DNA of 64,000 nucleotides from Chthoniobacterales bacterium (GTDB lineage: Bacteria > Verrucomicrobiota > Verrucomicrobiia > Chthoniobacterales > DASVRZ01), in NCBI GenBank assembly GCA_039930045.1, contig JBDSQB010000003.1, forward strand, positions 1-64,000. The letters are read 5' to 3'. Under the pieces are notes generated by a model that saw only the letters and a program-made list of their open reading frames with translations, was not told where the DNA came from and did no database searches. Of this stretch, positions 52,268 to 61,613 are shown one piece after another. Position numbers and translations under genes: made by a program. The number at the start of each line of letters is the position of its first letter. The first letter of the stretch is position 1.

Positions 52268-52334
52268 GAGAAATAGACGTGGGAAGTATGTCTGGAAATT
52301 TGGTGCCAGCAAGGTTTATCATTTTCGAACAATC

Positions 52335-53312
52335 ATGGCAGACACCCACCCACGGACACGCCTTCTCTGCTGGCTGCTGGCGCTGAATTTCCTCCTTTTG
52401 GGCGGAATGCTCTGGCTGGTTTTTGAACGAAATCGCGTATGCGAGGAGCCGGTGCAGGGAATTCCCGCCGTGGTCGCCAGAGTCAACGGGCGGCCGTTGT
52501 ATGCGCGTTATTTGTTGTCCGCCGCGCAGTTAGATCGGGAGCCGCCAGACGTTAATCAACTGCGCCCCGCCCTCCAGCGCCTGATTCAAATGGAAGTCGT
52601 CTCTCAGCGAATGCCGCGACTGCCCAGCGAGCAGGTCGAGGAAAGGATGGAAACGCTGAGCCATCAATTTCCAGATGTCGCCAGCTTAAACACGGCCTTG
52701 CAAGCCGCGGGCTTGAGCGAAAACGATCTGCGCCAACGCATTGGAACTCAAATGCAGGTGGAGAAGTGGCTGCGGGAAATGGCGAAAAGCGAGCCTACCG
52801 AAGCAGAATGCCGGGCTTGGTTTGCCGCTCATCTGGAGATTTCAGCGCTGCCCGAAGTCGCGCAGGCGAGTCATTTCGCCGCGATTTTTTCTCCGAAAGG
52901 AACCCCCGTCGAACTTTTGGAAAAGGTCGATCTGATCCACGACGCTCAAGCCCGCCTGGCGGATGGCATCCCCTTTTCGCAGTTGATCGACGCGTTGTCG
53001 GACGATCCGGCGAAAAAAATCACCCACGGCTCCCTGTCCTGGTTTCGTAGCGAGCGCATGGAACCTGCGCTCGTTAAGGCCGCCTTTGCGCAGCCGCTCA
53101 ACCAAGTCGGACAGCCCGTGGAAACTCGATTCGGGTTCCATTTGATTCTCGTTTCCGAGCGTCACCCTGCCGTCACGCTGAGTTATGACGATGTCGCCGC
53201 CGAGGTGCGTCAGCGTTGTCGAGACGAGCAGGAGCGGAAAAAAATCGACGCCACCGTGACCGATCTCGTGCAACGTGCGAAGATCGAAATTCTCGACCCA
53301 CATCTATTATGA
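52335..53312 (+). CDS. Membrane-anchored parvulin-type peptidyl-prolyl isomerase
   Basis: This 325-residue SurA/PpiC-like protein has a TM anchor (about 10-30: LLCWLLALNFLLLGGMLWLV), a SurA N-like helical domain (about 48-190) and one parvulin domain (about 195-295: ASHFAAIFSPKG..., THGSLSWF, VGQPVETRFGFHLILV). It assists folding of exported or outer-membrane proteins. The start is set at the ATG before the hydrophobic anchor; upstream codons overlap the divergent sigma gene. It overlaps the next gene by 4 bp. Confidence 0.88.
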   Translation: MADTHPRTRLLCWLLALNFLLLGGMLWLVFERNRVCEEPVQGIPAVVARVNGRPLYARYLLSAAQLDREPPDVNQLRPALQRLIQMEVVSQRMPRLPSEQVEERMETLSHQFPDVASLNTALQAAGLSENDLRQRIGTQMQVEKWLREMAKSEPTEAECRAWFAAHLEISALPEVAQASHFAAIFSPKGTPVELLEKVDLIHDAQARLADGIPFSQLIDALSDDPAKKITHGSLSWFRSERMEPALVKAAFAQPLNQVGQPVETRFGFHLILVSERHPAVTLSYDDVAAEVRQRCRDEQERKKIDATVTDLVQRAKIEILDPHLL

Positions 53313-54148
53313 GCACTCGCATCGGAATCATCGGACTCGGCATCATCGGCAGCCGCATCGCCGGTCACCTCAGAAAACGCGGTCACGAAGTCTATGTCTG
53401 GAGCCGTTCGCCGCGGCCCGTGCCGAATTTTCTCGGCTCCGCTGAGGAAGTCGCCCGGACCTGCAACATCCTCCAATTCTTCGTCTCCGACGACGCCGCG
53501 CTCCTGCAAGCCGTCCAATCGGTCGTCAGCGTTCTCACGAAAAACCACATTCTGCTCTTTCATCCCACCGTCTCGCCGGAAACCACGAAACGCGTCGGCG
53601 GCATTGTCAGCAGCGTCGGCGCGCAATTTCTCGATTGCCCCTTCACCGGTAGCAAGGTCGCTGCGGAAAACGGCGCGCTGGTTTACTACGTCGGCGGCGA
53701 TCCGGCGCTCATCGAAAAGATGACCCCCATCCTCCTCGACAGCGCCAAAACGGTCGTCCCCATCGGCGAAGTCGGCCAGGCAGCGGTCATGAAAATCGCC
53801 GCCAACATGATGATCGCCGGGATGTTGCAAGTGCTCGGGGAAGCGCTCGCCGTCACCAGCGCCGCCGGAATTTCGCTGGAAAAAGTGCAGAAGGCGCTCG
53901 CCCCGAACGCGATTCGTTCCCCGCTGATTGATATGAAACTCCCGTCCATTATCGCGAATGATTTTTCGCCGCATTTCACCGTGCAGCACATGATGAAAGA
54001 TCTGCGGCACGCGGCGAGTTTGAGCCGGCCCAAGAACATCGCCACACCGGCTATCGACGCCGCGCTCGCGTCGTTGCAACGCGCCGAGGCCGAGGGAAGA
54101 TCCGGCGACGACTTCTCGATTCTCACCAAACTCGCCGCGAAGTCCTGA
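53309..54148 (+). CDS. 3-hydroxyisobutyrate/beta-hydroxyacid dehydrogenase family enzyme
   Basis: This 279-residue NAD(P)-dependent oxidoreductase has a Rossmann motif (IGIIGLGIIGSRIAGHL, 4-20), the substrate loop FLDCPFTGSKVAAENGAL (DxPxSGG-like, with TGS for SGG), the catalytic Lys in GQAAVMKIAANMM and an all-helical C-terminal domain. The family covers 3-hydroxyisobutyrate, tartronate semialdehyde and glyoxylate/succinic semialdehyde reductases; the precise substrate is unclear. It overlaps both neighbours. Confidence 0.85.
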   Translation: MSTRIGIIGLGIIGSRIAGHLRKRGHEVYVWSRSPRPVPNFLGSAEEVARTCNILQFFVSDDAALLQAVQSVVSVLTKNHILLFHPTVSPETTKRVGGIVSSVGAQFLDCPFTGSKVAAENGALVYYVGGDPALIEKMTPILLDSAKTVVPIGEVGQAAVMKIAANMMIAGMLQVLGEALAVTSAAGISLEKVQKALAPNAIRSPLIDMKLPSIIANDFSPHFTVQHMMKDLRHAASLSRPKNIATPAIDAALASLQRAEAEGRSGDDFSILTKLAAKS

Positions 54149-54954
54149 TGGAAAATTTTGCAGTCGAGTTAGAGCGCACTGTGCTGGAGTTTCGGGGTGC
54201 GGACGTGGTTCGTTTCCTCAATGGCCAGCTCAGCAACGATGTTAGGAAACTTCATTCTAACATCGCGATGCACGCCTGCGTGATGACCGCCAAAGGCAAG
54301 ATGAACGCCGAAGTCTGGCTGACAAAACTGGACGACGGCATCCGCGTCGATGGTCCTCCTAACATGAGCGAGGAATTGCTCGCCCGCTTCGAGCGTTACA
54401 TCATTTCCGACGATGTTAGCATCACAGATATTAGCTCCGAGTTGCATCTGACTCACCTCGTCGGCGAAAGCGGTGGAATCCAGTCCAAACGCCTCGGCGT
54501 CCCCGGTTGCGACCTCTGGCAAACTGTAAAAACCACCCGCTCCCATCGCGTTCTAACTCCGCTGGAGACCGAGTCATTTCGCATCGCGCAGGGCATTCCC
54601 AAATGGGGCGCTGAACTCGACGAAAACACCATCCCCGTCGAGGCCGGGCTCGACCGCGACTGCATCGACTACCACAAGGGTTGCTACATCGGGCAGGAAG
54701 TCATCAGCCGCATTAAAAGCGTCGGGCACGTCAATCGCCTCCTTATTCGCCTCACCGCTCCGAAAGATTCCGCCATCGGCGCAGGCTCCCCGCTCCTCGT
54801 TCATGGACAACCCATCGGCAGCGTCACCAGTGCGGCTGTCAGTTTGGACTTGGAAAACATCGTCGCACTTGCTTACGTCAAGCGCGCCCACTCCACACCC
54901 GGCACCGTCATCCAAACCGCCACTGGAGAAAGCCTGACCGTCCAATCCTTATGA
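54148..54954 (+). CDS. ygfZ: YgfZ/GcvT-family folate-binding protein
   Basis: This 268-residue protein resembles YgfZ, a tetrahydrofolate-binding factor that helps repair or assemble Fe-S enzymes. The signature K-G-C-Y-x-G-Q-E is present (YHKGCYIGQEVISR, about 172-185), with FLNGQLSNDV near the N-terminus. Start and stop overlap neighbours by 1 and 4 bp, so the parvulin, dehydrogenase, ygfZ and cyclophilin genes form one transcription unit. Its first 400 bp is very rich in CTAACA/TGTTAG words. Confidence 0.88.
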   Translation: MENFAVELERTVLEFRGADVVRFLNGQLSNDVRKLHSNIAMHACVMTAKGKMNAEVWLTKLDDGIRVDGPPNMSEELLARFERYIISDDVSITDISSELHLTHLVGESGGIQSKRLGVPGCDLWQTVKTTRSHRVLTPLETESFRIAQGIPKWGAELDENTIPVEAGLDRDCIDYHKGCYIGQEVISRIKSVGHVNRLLIRLTAPKDSAIGAGSPLLVHGQPIGSVTSAAVSLDLENIVALAYVKRAHSTPGTVIQTATGESLTVQSL

Positions 54955-55517
54955 AACTCGCCTCACTATTTTTCCTCGCCCTGCTCACTGCGGCCCCGGC
55001 CGCTGAAGTCGCCGTCCTTTCCATTCAGGTGCCCAACGAAAAGCAGCCGAAACAAGTCACCATCGAGTTGTATCCCGAAGCTGCGCCGCAGACTGTCGCC
55101 AACTTCGAGAAACTTGCCCGCAAGAAATTTTACAAAGGCATGGCCTTCCATCGCGCCCTGCCCGGTCGCCTCGTCCAGATCGGCGACCCGCTTAGTCGCA
55201 AAAAGAAACCCAATCTTCCCCTCGGCACCGGCGGCCCGGGTTACGTTGTTCCCGCCGAGATTAAACTCAAACACCAGCGCGGCACCGTCGCCATGGGACG
55301 CCTCCCAAACCGCATCAATCCCAACAAAGCCTCCAACGGCAGCCAGTTTTACGTAACCCTCGTCCCCGCTCCGACCTTGGACGGCGAATACACCGTCTTT
55401 GGCAAAGTCACCAGCGGACTGGAAGTCCTCGAAGCCATCAGCCACGGCGAGACCGATTCAAATAACGCCCCGCTCGTCCGCTCCGTCATCCGCTCGATCC
55501 AGATCGTGCAGCAGTAG
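54951..55517 (+). CDS. Exported cyclophilin-type peptidyl-prolyl isomerase
   Basis: This 188-residue protein has a signal peptide (MKLASLFFLALLTAAPAAEV) and a cyclophilin barrel: IELYPEAAPQTVANFEKLARKKFYKGMAFHR (with the catalytic-site FHR), GTVAMGR, SQFYVTLVPAPTLDGEYTVFGKV. It is a bacterial short cyclophilin acting in the periplasm. Last gene of the 52335-55517 unit. Confidence 0.93.
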   Translation: MKLASLFFLALLTAAPAAEVAVLSIQVPNEKQPKQVTIELYPEAAPQTVANFEKLARKKFYKGMAFHRALPGRLVQIGDPLSRKKKPNLPLGTGGPGYVVPAEIKLKHQRGTVAMGRLPNRINPNKASNGSQFYVTLVPAPTLDGEYTVFGKVTSGLEVLEAISHGETDSNNAPLVRSVIRSIQIVQQ

Positions 55518-55523
55518 CTCTGG

Positions 55524-55550
55524 AGTTCCATTCCAATGGAAGATTTTTCC
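55524..55550 (+). terminator. Probable Rho-independent terminator after the cyclophilin gene
   Basis: A perfect stem TTCCATT-CC-AATGGAA (55526-55541) is followed by GATTTTTCC. The two-base loop is tight, so the inner pairs may not form, but position and T-run fit. GGAGTTCCATT also occurs directly after the stop at 46538. Confidence 0.55.
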
Positions 55551-55642
55551 AAGGAAAACGCTCTTCGCACGTTTCCTCGGTAATGCTCGACGCCGCGCGC
55601 CTTTTTCCTTAAACAAGCGCGACGGTTCTTTCTCCCCCTCGT

Positions 55643-57139
55643 ATGAATTCCTTCCCCGATCTTCCCAAGAGTCGCCCGCAACTGCCGACCTGGGCCTTCA
55701 GCTTGCCGGTCATTCTCATTTTGGCCGTCCTTTTTATTCCGCTCTACATCTGGTTTTTCTGCCGGGTGGAACCGATGGCCGATGAAATCGTGGTCCTCAT
55801 TCGCAAGACTGGAAAAAACCCCGCGCAAGGCGCCGTCCTCGCGGCCAAGGATGAAAAAGGCATTCAACTCGATGTGCTGGCCGAGGGCCGCCATTTCCTG
55901 AATCCCTACACTTATAGTTGGGAAGTCGTTCCGGTAACGGATGTTCCTGCGGGCAAGCTGGGAGTCGTCACGCGGCTCTTTGGAAATAATCTGCCCGATG
56001 GAGAAATCATCGCGCATCCTGACAGCAAGGGCATCCTCTCCGATGTGTTGCTCCCAGGGAAACACCGCATCAATCCCTACGCGTTTCATGTGCAAATGTT
56101 CGACGCGATCACCATCCGCCCCGGCCACATCGGGGTAAAAGTCTCCCTCGTGGGCGGCGATCCCCTCACCGGCCAGCCCGGAGCCACCAACACGTTCATC
56201 GTCCCAGTCGGCACCAAGGGCGTCGTCTCCGAAACGGTTGATCCGGGAAGTTATTACATCAATCCATTTCTCATCAGCCTGGTCGAGGTGAACCTCCAGA
56301 GTCAGCGGTTTGAGATGAGCGGCGACGACTCCATCGATTTTCTGACGGTGGACGGCTTTACGATCACCGCTGAGGGCACGATCGAGTATGGCATCAAGCG
56401 GGACAGCGCCGCGCTTCTGGCGCATCAGGTCGGCGACATGGACGACATCGTTCAAAAAATCATCCTGCCCGTCGCGCGCGGCTTCGGTCGCATTGAGGGC
56501 AGTAAAAATCCCGCCTTGAGCTACATCGTGGGCGAGACGCGGCAGCTTTTTCAGGATAAACTCGAAAGTCACCTCCGCGAGCATTGCAGCAAGTGGGGCA
56601 TCGACGTGCGCTCCGTGCTGATCCGCAACATCACCCCGCCCGACCAGATCGCCGGCATCATTCGCGAACGCGAACTCGCCGCCCAAACCCGCGCCATGTA
56701 CGACCAGCAAATCACCCAGGCGCAGTCGAAGGCGCAACTGGCCCGCCAGCAGCAGCTCGCCGTCCAGAAAAGCGAGCAGGTCGCCGCAGAAACCACTGCG
56801 CTCACATCCATCATCGCAGCAAAACAAGATCAGGAGGTGCGCCTGACAGCCGCTGAGCAGGATCTGGCGGTGGCCAGCCTGGAGCGCGATGCCGCCCAAG
56901 CCCAGGCGCGGGCCATTCTCAGCCGCGCCACCGGTGAGCAGACGGTGATCCAAGCCCAGAACCTGGCGGAAGCGAGCGTCTTGCAACAACAGGCCGCCGC
57001 GTTTGGCGATGGCTTCAACTACGCCCGCCATCTTTTCTACAGCCGCACCGCGCCGCAGATTCAAAGCATTCTCACCGGCGACGGCGAAGGCAGCCTCGGA
57101 TCGCTCTTCAACTCCTATCTGCCTACCCGCAAACCTTGA
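55643..57139 (+). CDS. SPFH/band-7 membrane protein with vault-like repeats, 1
   Basis: This 498-residue protein has one TM helix (about 15-38). Three short repeats of the form G-x-x-x-[LI]-N-P follow (AEGRHFLNPYTY near 77, LPGKHRINPYAF near 138, DPGSYYINPFLI near 200), then an SPFH domain (about 205-345), a long Ala/Gln/Glu-rich coiled coil (345-450) and a short C-terminal region. The repeat pattern recalls major vault protein. SPFH proteins form large membrane cages or microdomains. It is followed by a similar gene after 14 bp, so the two may co-assemble. Confidence 0.85.
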   Translation: MNSFPDLPKSRPQLPTWAFSLPVILILAVLFIPLYIWFFCRVEPMADEIVVLIRKTGKNPAQGAVLAAKDEKGIQLDVLAEGRHFLNPYTYSWEVVPVTDVPAGKLGVVTRLFGNNLPDGEIIAHPDSKGILSDVLLPGKHRINPYAFHVQMFDAITIRPGHIGVKVSLVGGDPLTGQPGATNTFIVPVGTKGVVSETVDPGSYYINPFLISLVEVNLQSQRFEMSGDDSIDFLTVDGFTITAEGTIEYGIKRDSAALLAHQVGDMDDIVQKIILPVARGFGRIEGSKNPALSYIVGETRQLFQDKLESHLREHCSKWGIDVRSVLIRNITPPDQIAGIIRERELAAQTRAMYDQQITQAQSKAQLARQQQLAVQKSEQVAAETTALTSIIAAKQDQEVRLTAAEQDLAVASLERDAAQAQARAILSRATGEQTVIQAQNLAEASVLQQQAAAFGDGFNYARHLFYSRTAPQIQSILTGDGEGSLGSLFNSYLPTRKP

Positions 57140-57153
57140 TTTCTTCCCTCCCG

Positions 57154-58911
57154 ATGAAACGCTCACTCACTTTTCTTATTGTCGCTGCCATCGTCGCAGT
57201 GGCCGGACTTTGGTTCCTCTGGACCTGGGGTTTCTGCCGCTTTTACGTCCCGATCAATCATATTGCCGTCATCACCGCCAAAGAGGGCTCGCTGCTTCCG
57301 CCGGGGCAAATTCTCGCGAGGGAGGGCCAGAAGGGCGTCCAGGAGAACGTCCTCGGTGAAGGCCGTTATTTTCTTAATCCTTACAGCTACGAGCACACCA
57401 TCGTCCCCGTCACTTTGATCGAACCCGGCAAGGTCGGCGTGATCGTTTCCAAAGTCGGCAACGACCTCGGCCAGGGCGACTTCCTCGCTGGCCCCGGCCA
57501 AAAGGGCATCCAGCGCGGCGTCCTCGGACCCGGCAAATACAAGATCAACCCCGTCGGCTACAAAGTGGACATCCTCGACGCCATCAGCATCCCCATCGGC
57601 TACAGCGCCGTCGTTACCTCGCTTTCTGGACGGCAGGCACCGGAGGGAGCTTTCGCGAAGCCGGGGGAAAAAGGCGTCATGGAAAACATCCTCCAGCCCG
57701 GCCTCTACTACATTAACCCCAAGCAATACAAGGTGGACGTCATCGAAGTCGGCCTCAACCAAGTCTCCCTCCTTGGCAAGGAAGGTGGTGCCGTCATCAC
57801 CAAAACGGCCCTGCGGAGTTCCAATGGATTCCTCAACAATCTCGAAAACAACGTCCTCCAGCAACAGGCTGCCAATCGCGCCGACTACATCAGCAACGAG
57901 AGCCAGTCCGGCATGAGCCTCGCCCCGGCCCAGCAGGATTTCGCCCTCTCGCGAAACGCTGGCAGCGGCACTTGGGCCAATGGTTCCACCCGAAATTCCG
58001 CAGCACCCGCTGCCAAACCGCAATCCGAAGCCAAAAAAGAAAAGACCCAGACCGAGGCCACCTTCGTCCTCAACCAGCACGTCAGCTTCCCCTCGCGCGA
58101 CGGCTTCGATGTCGCCCTCGACATGACGGTCGAGTTTGAGTTTCGTCCCGAAAACGTCGCGGGCATCTACCGCGATTATGGCGACATGCCCGCCGTGGTG
58201 GAAAAAATCCTCATGCCGCAGATCCTGTCCATTTCACGCTTGAAAGGCTCCGCCTACCGCGCCCTCGACTTCATCGTGGGTGAAGGCCGGGAGAAATTTC
58301 AGAACGAACTCACCCTCTCGCTTCAGTCGAACTTGGGAGGCAAGCACATTACCACCCACAACGCCCTTATTCGCCACGTGAAAGTGCCCGAGCAAATCCT
58401 GGAGCCCATCCAAAACTCCAGCATCGCCACTGAACAGGATCTCACCAACAAAGAGCGCCAGAAGACCGCGGCCAAACTGGCCGAACTCAACACCGAGACC
58501 CAACTCATCGAGCAGCGTTCCGCCGAAGTCATCGGCGAAACCCGCAAACTCAAAGCCAGCATCGCCGCCAACCAGGCCAAGCAAGTTGCCGAACTGGGTG
58601 GAGAAACAAATGTCCGCGTCTCCGAAATTGCGCAAAAGACAGCCAGCATCCGGGCCGAGCGCGACGTAGCCCTCGGCAAGGCCAATGCCGACGCCAGCCT
58701 GATGGTCGAGGGCGAAAAAGCCAAGGGCTACGCGCTGAAGATCAAAGCCTTTGGCGACCCGCAAGCCTACAACCTCGCTGAGTTTGCCCGCGCCCTGAAT
58801 CCCGCGCTCAAGATCAATGTCCTCCACACCGGACCTGGCACCCTCTGGACCGATCTCGACAAAATGGGCCTCAGCGGAGCCGCCGGAGCGAAGGCTCTGG
58901 AAAAGCGGTAA
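57154..58911 (+). CDS. SPFH/band-7 membrane protein with vault-like repeats, 2
   Basis: This 585-residue partner of the preceding gene starts at MKRSLTFLIVAAIVAVAGLWFLW; a TTG six codons upstream overlaps the previous stop and is less likely. It has the same N-terminal repeats (GEGRYFLNPYSY, GPGKYKINPVGY, QPGLYYINPKQY), then a unique low-complexity insert (about 215-305), an SPFH domain (about 308-425) and a coiled coil (425-540). The periplasmic or cytoplasmic side cannot be fixed from sequence. Tandem paralogues of unequal length suggest a two-component hetero-oligomer like HflKC. Confidence 0.85.
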   Translation: MKRSLTFLIVAAIVAVAGLWFLWTWGFCRFYVPINHIAVITAKEGSLLPPGQILAREGQKGVQENVLGEGRYFLNPYSYEHTIVPVTLIEPGKVGVIVSKVGNDLGQGDFLAGPGQKGIQRGVLGPGKYKINPVGYKVDILDAISIPIGYSAVVTSLSGRQAPEGAFAKPGEKGVMENILQPGLYYINPKQYKVDVIEVGLNQVSLLGKEGGAVITKTALRSSNGFLNNLENNVLQQQAANRADYISNESQSGMSLAPAQQDFALSRNAGSGTWANGSTRNSAAPAAKPQSEAKKEKTQTEATFVLNQHVSFPSRDGFDVALDMTVEFEFRPENVAGIYRDYGDMPAVVEKILMPQILSISRLKGSAYRALDFIVGEGREKFQNELTLSLQSNLGGKHITTHNALIRHVKVPEQILEPIQNSSIATEQDLTNKERQKTAAKLAELNTETQLIEQRSAEVIGETRKLKASIAANQAKQVAELGGETNVRVSEIAQKTASIRAERDVALGKANADASLMVEGEKAKGYALKIKAFGDPQAYNLAEFARALNPALKINVLHTGPGTLWTDLDKMGLSGAAGAKALEKR

Positions 58912-59061
58912 GCGGCCTGCCAGCATCCCAATTCCGAGGCGAAGAGCAGCCATCGCCAAAGAAAATTTCCACGCTTTAAATCGCACATAGGGAACCACAA
59001 CTCCGCAATCATCCGTTTCTCCGGCAATGACTTCTCCCCGCAACCCTGCCGCCTGATTCCC

Positions 59062-60318
59062 ATGGAACCCGCCCCACTCGACCGACGCCGCTTCCAGACG
59101 GCCTTCGTTCTTATCCTCGTCATCGCCATTTCCGCGCTTTTCCTCGGCGTTATCTGGCCGTTTCTCCAGCCGCTCTTCCTTGCCGCCATTTTCTCCGGCC
59201 TTTGCCGTCCGCTCTTCCGCTGGTTCGTTAAAATCTGCAAAGGCCGCCGCTCCCTCGCCTCGGCCCTGACGTTGCTCGTCCTCTTTCTCCTCATTGCCGG
59301 GCCCATCAGCGCCTTCGTTGGCGTCGTCATCAACCAAGCCGCGGGCATCTCCGACGAGGCCATCCCCTGGCTGCAAGTCCACCTCCAGGCCAGCGGGGCT
59401 ACCGACGCCCGCGAATGGCTCGCCCACCGCTTCCCGCCCCTCGCCAATTACCTGCCCGATCAGGCGAAAATCGTCGAGAACGCGGGCAACGCCGCCAAGG
59501 CCGCCGGGCACGCCCTCGTCGCCGGAGCCTCTGCCATGACCGCCAGCACGGCGAACTTCCTCCTCAACCTCTTCGTCATGCTCTACGCCATGTTTTTCTT
59601 CTTGAAAGACGGCACCGCCATCCTCGAGCGCATCTTCTATTACATCCCGCTTCAGCACGACGACGAGGTCCGCATGCTCGACCGCCTCACCTCCGTCACC
59701 CGTGCCACCGTCAAAGGCACCCTCCTCATCGGCCTCATCCAGGGCACCCTCGCTGGCATCGGATTCGCCATCGCCGGCATCGGCGGTGCCGCCTTTTGGG
59801 GCACCCTCATGGTCCTCCTCTCCGTCGTCCCCGGCATCGGAGCCACCCTCATCTGGGTGCCGGCCGTCATCTTCCTCTTCGTCTCCGGCCAGACCCTCGC
59901 CGGCACCCTCCTCGGCATCTGGTGCGCAGCCGTCGTCGGCACCATCGATAATGTTTTGCGCCCCAGCCTCGTCGGCAAGGATGCGAAAATGCCCGACCTC
60001 CTCATCATGGTCGGGACTTTGGGCGGACTCTTCCTCTTTGGGCCCATCGGCTTCATCATCGGCCCCGTCATCTGCGGCCTCTTCCTCACCGCGTGGGACA
60101 TCTACGCCGCCACCTTCAAAACCATCCTCCCGCCCGTGCACAGCCTCCGCACTGGCGAAATCAAGCCCGCTCCTACCCCGTCCCCTGCCCCCGAGGCTCC
60201 TGCTGAGTCTGATGAAACTCCCGCCGCCGAAAAAAAAGAACCCACTCCGCCCAAGCCCAAAGCCCGCCGCAAGCCCGCCAAGAAACACACCGTTTCCGCT
60301 ACTGCTGCGAAAGCGTAA
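59062..60318 (+). CDS. AI-2E family (PerM-like) transporter
   Basis: This 418-residue inner-membrane protein has about 7-8 TM helices: an N-terminal pair (about 14-60), a soluble extracytoplasmic stretch (90-150) and the conserved C-terminal half (about 155-345, with LIGLIQGTLAGIGFAIAGIGGAAFWGTLMVLLSVVPGIGATLIWVPA and DNVLRPSLVGKDAKMPDLLIMVGTLGGLFLFGPIGFIIGP). A Pro/Lys-rich tail (360-418) ends the protein. The family exports AI-2, ions or other small solutes. It lies 150 bp after the SPFH pair. Confidence 0.9.
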   Translation: MEPAPLDRRRFQTAFVLILVIAISALFLGVIWPFLQPLFLAAIFSGLCRPLFRWFVKICKGRRSLASALTLLVLFLLIAGPISAFVGVVINQAAGISDEAIPWLQVHLQASGATDAREWLAHRFPPLANYLPDQAKIVENAGNAAKAAGHALVAGASAMTASTANFLLNLFVMLYAMFFFLKDGTAILERIFYYIPLQHDDEVRMLDRLTSVTRATVKGTLLIGLIQGTLAGIGFAIAGIGGAAFWGTLMVLLSVVPGIGATLIWVPAVIFLFVSGQTLAGTLLGIWCAAVVGTIDNVLRPSLVGKDAKMPDLLIMVGTLGGLFLFGPIGFIIGPVICGLFLTAWDIYAATFKTILPPVHSLRTGEIKPAPTPSPAPEAPAESDETPAAEKKEPTPPKPKARRKPAKKHTVSATAAKA

Positions 60319-60323
60319 AGAGC

Positions 60324-60590
60324 CTACCGTCGCAACTCGCGCAATGCCTCACAAGCCGCCGCAAAGAGCGTGGGCCGCGCCAGAAGTGTCAACGCATTCA
60401 CCAGCGCCGCGTCTTCGCCAGCCGCCTGCATTTGGGTAGCCATCCCGCCGAGTTCCGTCGCACGTGAAGGCAGCGGCAAAGTTTCCATATTGAGAAACCA
60501 CTCTGAGAGCCTATCGTCCTCCGAAAGAGCCCGAACCAAGTCCACCAGCGGTTCCGTATACAGCCTCACTAAAAGCGCTCCCATACCCAT
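60324..60590 (-). CDS. Small hypothetical protein (88 aa)
   Basis: This 88-residue, acidic, mostly helical protein (LYTEPLVDLVRALSEDDRLSEWFLNMETLPLPSRATELGGMATQM...) has no signal peptide or recognised motif. It overlaps the next upstream gene by 22 bp and converges on the AI-2E-type gene with 5 bp between stops. Normal composition and conserved-looking ends support a real gene; function unknown. Confidence 0.55.
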   Translation of the reverse strand: MGMGALLVRLYTEPLVDLVRALSEDDRLSEWFLNMETLPLPSRATELGGMATQMQAAGEDAALVNALTLLARPTLFAAACEALRELRR

Positions 60591-60868
60591 CGCGTTCCCG
60601 ATGTGGTGTGCGTAACAATCTCAGGTGTATTCTCGTCGTAATACATAGCCGCAAAAGATGTTGTTCGAATAGCGCCCGCATTAATCCATATCTGAATCCC
60701 TTTGGAGTCTTTCACATCCGTTGCTGGTATGCCGATGAGGGAGGTAACGGTTGCCCGACTCATTCCTGGATGAACAGATTTCCACTGCCTATCGGGGGCA
60801 CTATGAACCCAGTCCATTGCGAATATGCTGACGATTGTCGCAAATCCAATCAGGAGTTTTCTTTTCAT
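60569..60868 (-). CDS. Small exported SmpA/BamE-like protein
   Basis: This 99-residue protein has a signal peptide (MKRKLLIGFATIVSIFAMDWVHSA) without a lipobox Cys. A short domain begins VHPGMSRATVTSLIGIPATDVKDSKGIQIW, the pattern of SmpA/OmlA/BamE-like proteins (PGMSxxxVxxLxGxP). It is probably periplasmic. It sits 19 bp after the GyrI-like gene. Confidence 0.62.
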   Translation of the reverse strand: MKRKLLIGFATIVSIFAMDWVHSAPDRQWKSVHPGMSRATVTSLIGIPATDVKDSKGIQIWINAGAIRTTSFAAMYYDENTPEIVTHTTSGTRWVWERF

Positions 60869-60887
60869 GACGAGGTAACTACAGAGC

Positions 60888-61517
60888 CTAACACGTTGTA
60901 GGTGAAAGATGTTCCCTCATCCCCTGTCGCAGGATCGTCTTCCACTTCTTCGGGTCAGCCCGCCGGACATCGCTCAGGTAGATCTCGTGATGCTTCCCTG
61001 CGAGCCCCGACCGCGCCTCGATAAACTCATGCAGGCGCGCAATCGTCGGCCCCTCCTCCGTAAATGGGCCCACATGCAAGATCTGCGCACAGCGACCTTC
61101 GGCAAACACTTCCAGCCGCAACTTCGCCAGAGCCGGGAGCTGCTTCTTGCGGGCGACTTGAGCCAGCGCCCCGTCGATCACCGCGTCCGTTGCGAACGGC
61201 GGCTGCAGGATCATCATCGTCCACAGCCAATTCTGCCGATCCCCAGCCTCGAACGCCGACCAATCCTTCGCCCACCAGAGCCCTTCCAGCGGCATCACCG
61301 AGTAGTCGGTCCCCGTCGCCTTCTTCACCGCAAACTTCGCCGTGTAAGACACCGTGAACAACGCCTCCACCGCCTGCGCATACCCCGGGGAAGTATTCGG
61401 ATCGCCCTCGCCATCCACCATCAAGTAACGCAACGGCGGCAACTCCACCTCCACCACCTCCTTCGCCGAGGCCCGGTAGAAATGCTTCAGCTCCTTCTTG
61501 TAGTCGATCTTCTCCAT
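60888..61517 (-). CDS. GyrI-like small-molecule-binding domain protein
   Basis: This 209-residue cytosolic protein starts at MEKIDYKKELKHFYRASAKEVVEVELPPLRYLMVDGEGDPN; the 14-residue longer frame is not needed. It shows the AraC effector-binding/GyrI-like fold (MPLEGLWWAKD, LRLEVFAEGRCAQILHVGPFTEEGPTIARLHEFIEARSGLAGKHHEIYLSDVRRADPKKWKTILR). Members bind hydrophobic or cationic compounds, and some hydrolyse cyclopropanoids or isothiocyanates. No regulator domain is attached. Confidence 0.85.
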   Translation of the reverse strand: MEKIDYKKELKHFYRASAKEVVEVELPPLRYLMVDGEGDPNTSPGYAQAVEALFTVSYTAKFAVKKATGTDYSVMPLEGLWWAKDWSAFEAGDRQNWLWTMMILQPPFATDAVIDGALAQVARKKQLPALAKLRLEVFAEGRCAQILHVGPFTEEGPTIARLHEFIEARSGLAGKHHEIYLSDVRRADPKKWKTILRQGMREHLSPTTC

Positions 61518-61613
61518 AGAGTTAGATTGGGCTTGAGTGACAGAATGTGGTACCGCCAAAAAAAGCGCCAGAAAGACAAAGTAAGTGCAAGAGATGCTTG
61601 CGCTCCTTTGCTG

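Noticed and set aside
55349-60288. Very long minus-strand open frames (55349-57166, 58234-60288)
   Set aside because: They lie opposite clear SPFH and AI-2E genes in GC-rich DNA; their Gly/Asp/Glu-rich composition is typical of antisense frames.
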